This document shows, in pieces, positions 61,182 to 64,000 of a stretch of 64,000 bases of DNA. Position numbers and translations under genes: made by a program. Numbering within the stretch: the first letter of the stretch is position 1; the number at the start of each line of letters is the position of its first letter. The notes under the pieces were generated by a model, which saw only the letters and a list, made by a program, of their open reading frames with translations, had not been told where the DNA came from and did no database searches. Source of the DNA: Achromobacter aegrifaciens (GTDB lineage Bacteria; Pseudomonadota; Gammaproteobacteria; Burkholderiales; Burkholderiaceae_B); contig NZ_CADIJY010000001.1 of assembly GCF_902859735.1 (NCBI RefSeq), positions 1,054,001 to 1,118,000 on the forward strand, given 5' to 3'.

Positions 61182-63767
61182 ATGTGTAGCCTGACCCGAC
61201 TGTGGCGCGTGCATGTTTTCCCGACAACATCGTCAGCGCCCGCGAACCCGCCCGGGCGCCTTTCTCGCCTCGCTCTCGCCCTTGCCGTGGCCGGCATGGC
61301 TGCCGGCGCGGGCCTGACGCCAACCGGCGCGGCGCAGGCGCAAGCCCAGGGACAGACCCCGGCGCAAACGGCGCCCGCCCAATCCGATGCGCAGGAAGAG
61401 GCCGCGCGTTCGCTGCAATGGCCGCGCAGTTTCGAGGCCGCCGACGGCACGCGCGTGGAGCTCTATCAACCCCAGATAGATACCTGGACTGCCGACCGCA
61501 TCACAGGCCGCATGGCGGTGGCGGTCGGCGCCGCCAAGGGCAATCCCACCTACGGCGTGGCAGACTTTTCCGCCCGTGCCGAGGTCAACAAGCCGGCGGG
61601 CCTGGTGCATCTGTCGGACATCCGGATCGAGCGCGTGCAGGTGCCCACCTCGCCGGAAGCCGCCGCCAAGCTGCGCAGCCAGCTTGAAGCGCGCCTGCCG
61701 GCCAAGGGCGTGGTCACGCGGCTTGATGCACTGCAACTGAGCTATACGCTGTCCCAGAACAACCCGGCCACGAAAACCGTCCCGGTGGACAACGCGCCGC
61801 CGCGCATCATCTACCGCACGGTGCCGACCGTGCTGGTGCTGATCGACGGCGGACCTGTATTGGCCGAGGTGCCTGATGCCGCAGGCTGGCGCCGGGTCGT
61901 CAACACGCGCGCGTTGATGCTGGCGGACAACGCGGGCCGCTATTTCCTGCAGGCCGCTGGCCATTGGTACGAAGCGCGCACCGCCACCGGGCCGTGGACG
62001 GACCTGCCGCAGCCGCCCGAGGCTCTGCAGGCCGCCGCTGTTGCGGCGCGCCGCAAGGCCGAGCCGGACCCGATGCTGCCGCATGGCGGCAAGGCGCCGC
62101 ACCGCGCGCCCGCCATCGCGGTGTCCACCGCGCCGGCCGAGTTGCTGGTGACCGTCGGCCAGCCTGAAATGCGGCCGGTGCCAGGGACTTCGCTGCTGTC
62201 GGTGGCCAATGCCGATCATGCCCTGTTCATGAATCCGGGCGACAACCGCTACTACGTGCTGGTGTCCGGCCGCTGGTTCCGGGGCGCCAGCCTGGACGGC
62301 CCCTGGTCCTACGTGCCGGGCAAGCAGCTGCCGCGCGATTTCGCCAAGATTCCGTCAAAGGATCCGCAGTCGGGCGTGCTGGCTTCGGTGCCGGGCACGC
62401 CGCAGGCCAAGGAGGCGCTGATTGCCTCCACCATTCCGCAGACCGCCACGGTGTCGCGCAGCGCGGCGAAATTGCAGGTGGAATATGCCGGCGGCTCCCC
62501 GACGCTGCGGCCCATCGAGGGTACGGCGCTGTATTACGCCGCCAATTCGCAGGTGCCGGTGATACAGGCCGAAGGCCGCTACTACGCGTTGTCGCGCGCT
62601 GTCTGGTTCGTATCGGATTCGCCCATGGGGCCGTGGCGCGTGGCTGACCATGTGCCGGCGATCATCTACGCCATACCCGTCAGCTCGCCGCTGCACTACG
62701 TCACCTACGTGCAGGTGTACGGATCCACCCCGCAGAGCGTGGTGTTCGGCTACACGCCGGGCTACATGGGCGTGGTGGCCAGTCCCGACGGCACCGTGGT
62801 GTACGGCACGGGTTACGCGTATCCGCCGGTCATCGTGCAGGACACCTGGGTGGGCTATCCGCCCAGCTATGGCTACGACGCGGCCTTCGCCACCGCGACC
62901 GGTTTCGCCTTCGGCTTCGTCGCTGGCGAGACCTGGGGGGGCGCGGCGCCCTATTGGGGGCCATACTGGGGCGCGCCTTATTGGGGCGGCGTCAACGTGA
63001 ACCAGGTCGACGTCTATGGCGCCTGGGGCGGCTCCGGCGTGGTCACGCACGCGGCCGGCTGGAACGGCTGGACCGGCACCGAATGGCAGGGCACCCACGC
63101 CGAGGGCTACAACCCGCAGACCGGCGCAGCCTTCGAAGGCACGCGCGGCGCGGCCTATAACGAGTACACCGGCAATGCGGCTGCCGGGCGGCGCGACGCC
63201 TATACCAACCCGACGACCGGCGCCTCGGGCGCGGGCCGGGCGGGCGTGGTCGCCAACGACGACGGCCAATGGGCTGCCGGCCGCCAGGACGTGCGCACCA
63301 ATACCAACACCGGCCGCAGCACCATCTCGTCGGCCACGGCGACCGGCACGGCGGGCGACGGCGTCAACAGCGTGGACCGGCGCGGTGCCACGTACGACCG
63401 CAACACGAATAGCGGCATGGCGTGGAACAACGGCAACGTGTACGCAGACCATAACGGCAATGTCTACGAGCACAACGACAACGGCTGGCAGCAGCACACC
63501 AGTTCGGGTTGGCAACCGGTGCAGCCTAGCGCGCAGTCCGGCGGCAATTACCTGAACGGCCAGCGCCAGGCGCGCGACTATTCCGGCGACCGCATGGGCG
63601 GCATGGAGGGCGGCGGTTGGCAGGACCGCGGAATGCAGGGCGGCGGCTGGCGCGACCGCGGCATGGGGGGCGCGGAAGGCGGCGGCTGGCAGGGGCGCGG
63701 CATGGGCGGCCGGGGAGGCTGGGGCGGCGGCTTCGGCGGATTCCATGGTGGAGGGTTCCGCCGCTGA
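61182..63767 (+). CDS. large secreted protein with Gly-rich tail (carbohydrate-binding V/XII-like annotation type)
   Basis: The 861-residue protein has a hydrophobic N-terminal segment (SRLALALAVAGMAAGAGL) ending near AAQAQ, consistent with export. The central region has repeated units of the type YYVLVSGRWFRGASLDGPWSYVP and YYALSRAVWFVSDSPMGPWRVAD, each pairing an aromatic strand with a GPW motif. The last 200 residues carry repeats such as GYNPQTGAAFEGTRGAAYNEYTG and AGRRDAYTNPTTGASGAGR, then a MGGMEGGGWQDRGM-type Gly/Trp/Arg tail. Family not certain. AGGAG eight bases before the ATG supports the start. Confidence 0.75.
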   Translation: MCSLTRLWRVHVFPTTSSAPANPPGRLSRLALALAVAGMAAGAGLTPTGAAQAQAQGQTPAQTAPAQSDAQEEAARSLQWPRSFEAADGTRVELYQPQIDTWTADRITGRMAVAVGAAKGNPTYGVADFSARAEVNKPAGLVHLSDIRIERVQVPTSPEAAAKLRSQLEARLPAKGVVTRLDALQLSYTLSQNNPATKTVPVDNAPPRIIYRTVPTVLVLIDGGPVLAEVPDAAGWRRVVNTRALMLADNAGRYFLQAAGHWYEARTATGPWTDLPQPPEALQAAAVAARRKAEPDPMLPHGGKAPHRAPAIAVSTAPAELLVTVGQPEMRPVPGTSLLSVANADHALFMNPGDNRYYVLVSGRWFRGASLDGPWSYVPGKQLPRDFAKIPSKDPQSGVLASVPGTPQAKEALIASTIPQTATVSRSAAKLQVEYAGGSPTLRPIEGTALYYAANSQVPVIQAEGRYYALSRAVWFVSDSPMGPWRVADHVPAIIYAIPVSSPLHYVTYVQVYGSTPQSVVFGYTPGYMGVVASPDGTVVYGTGYAYPPVIVQDTWVGYPPSYGYDAAFATATGFAFGFVAGETWGGAAPYWGPYWGAPYWGGVNVNQVDVYGAWGGSGVVTHAAGWNGWTGTEWQGTHAEGYNPQTGAAFEGTRGAAYNEYTGNAAAGRRDAYTNPTTGASGAGRAGVVANDDGQWAAGRQDVRTNTNTGRSTISSATATGTAGDGVNSVDRRGATYDRNTNSGMAWNNGNVYADHNGNVYEHNDNGWQQHTSSGWQPVQPSAQSGGNYLNGQRQARDYSGDRMGGMEGGGWQDRGMQGGGWRDRGMGGAEGGGWQGRGMGGRGGWGGGFGGFHGGGFRR

Positions 63768-63774
63768 GCGGCAG

Positions 63775-63792
63775 GCCGCCAGAGCAGGCGGC
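63775..63792. terminator. hairpin after the Gly-rich protein gene
   Basis: GCCGCC-AGAGCA-GGCGGC is a perfect 6-bp stem starting 8 bases after the stop codon. It has no T tract, so it is a weak candidate. Confidence 0.35.
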
Positions 63793-63902
63793 GCGGAAGG
63801 GGGGAGCGGCGCCTGCCGGTCCGCTTCCATTCCGGCCGCATTTGCGCAGCTCTGGCGCCGCGGTCTAGACTGGCCGCTTTCCCTTCTTTCACGCACTCCG
63901 CC

Positions 63903-64000
63903 ATGGCGCTGCATAGCTGGCTCATCTATCTGGTCGCGGTCATCGGCCTGTCGGTAACCCCCGGACCGAACACGCTGCTCGCGCTGACCCATGGGGCACT
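63903..64000 (+). CDS. LysE/RhtB-family amino-acid exporter, 5' part
   Basis: The frame starts at ATG 63903 and runs out of the window. Its first 32 codons read as a membrane helix, and the SVTPGPNTLLALTHGA segment contains the PGPN motif diagnostic of LysE/RhtB translocators. These export amino acids or homoserine lactones by proton exchange. The rest of the gene lies outside the window. Confidence 0.85.
   Translation, partial: MALHSWLIYLVAVIGLSVTPGPNTLLALTHGA

Overview
The window is high-GC, densely packed bacterial chromosome. Gene content suggests a betaproteobacterium of the Bordetella/Achromobacter (Alcaligenaceae) type. This is judged from protein style: M81 peptidase next to peptide ABC genes, TrpI-like regulator beside trpBA, QSIGGGGG-repeat autotransporter, many LysR/IclR/TetR-controlled transport islands. 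No tRNA, rRNA, insertion sequence, integrase or CRISPR array was seen. Almost everything is accessory metabolism, uptake and cell-envelope genes.

Layout. 0-3.8 kb: an unrecognised lipoprotein and two unrecognised membrane proteins. 3.8-6.5 kb: luciferase-like flavin oxidoreductase plus glutathione transferase, divergent from a LysR regulator; similar dyads overlap both start regions. 6.5-16.8 kb: a peptide ABC importer operon (binding protein, two permeases, two ATPases) led by an M81 (MlrC-like) peptidase and ending in an amidase; a second M81 gene diverges from it and shares a nearly identical inverted core with the first. 16.9-27.2 kb: a TetR gene divergent from a tightly overlapping seven-gene siderophore uptake set: two exporter-fold half-transporters of YbtP/YbtQ style, a complete FecCD-type importer with lipoprotein, and a TonB receptor. 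There are no biosynthesis genes.

27.2-33.4 kb: a four-gene operon (PRPP synthetase-like, phosphoketolase, metallo-beta-lactamase/beta-CASP nuclease, AMP/thymidine phosphorylase-like) preceded by an FNR/Anr-like box. Read together these genes could turn RNA into NMPs, then pentose phosphates, then acetyl phosphate at low oxygen; I consider this the most interesting system here. 33.5-34.7 kb: a methyltransferase and a RidA-family protein. 34.8-41 kb: a giant glycine-rich autotransporter. 41-46 kb: two beta-lactamase-fold serine hydrolases flanking an outer-membrane barrel protein, downstream of a GAF-LytTR regulator and an AlgR-like paired site. 46-49 kb: a PIG-L deacetylase fused to a propeller-like domain, and a small secreted protein.

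49-52 kb: trpI-like regulator divergent from trpBA. 52-58 kb: two FAD-dependent amine/amino-acid oxidoreductases in line with a polar amino-acid ABC importer, divergent from an IclR regulator, with a good sigma70-like promoter and two inverted repeats between them. 58.1-60.8 kb: a small membrane protein, then an orphan contractile-tail module (sheath, AAA ATPase lacking its Walker A loop, 71-aa protein). 61.2-64 kb: a large secreted glycine-rich protein and the first codons of a LysE-family exporter cut by the window end.
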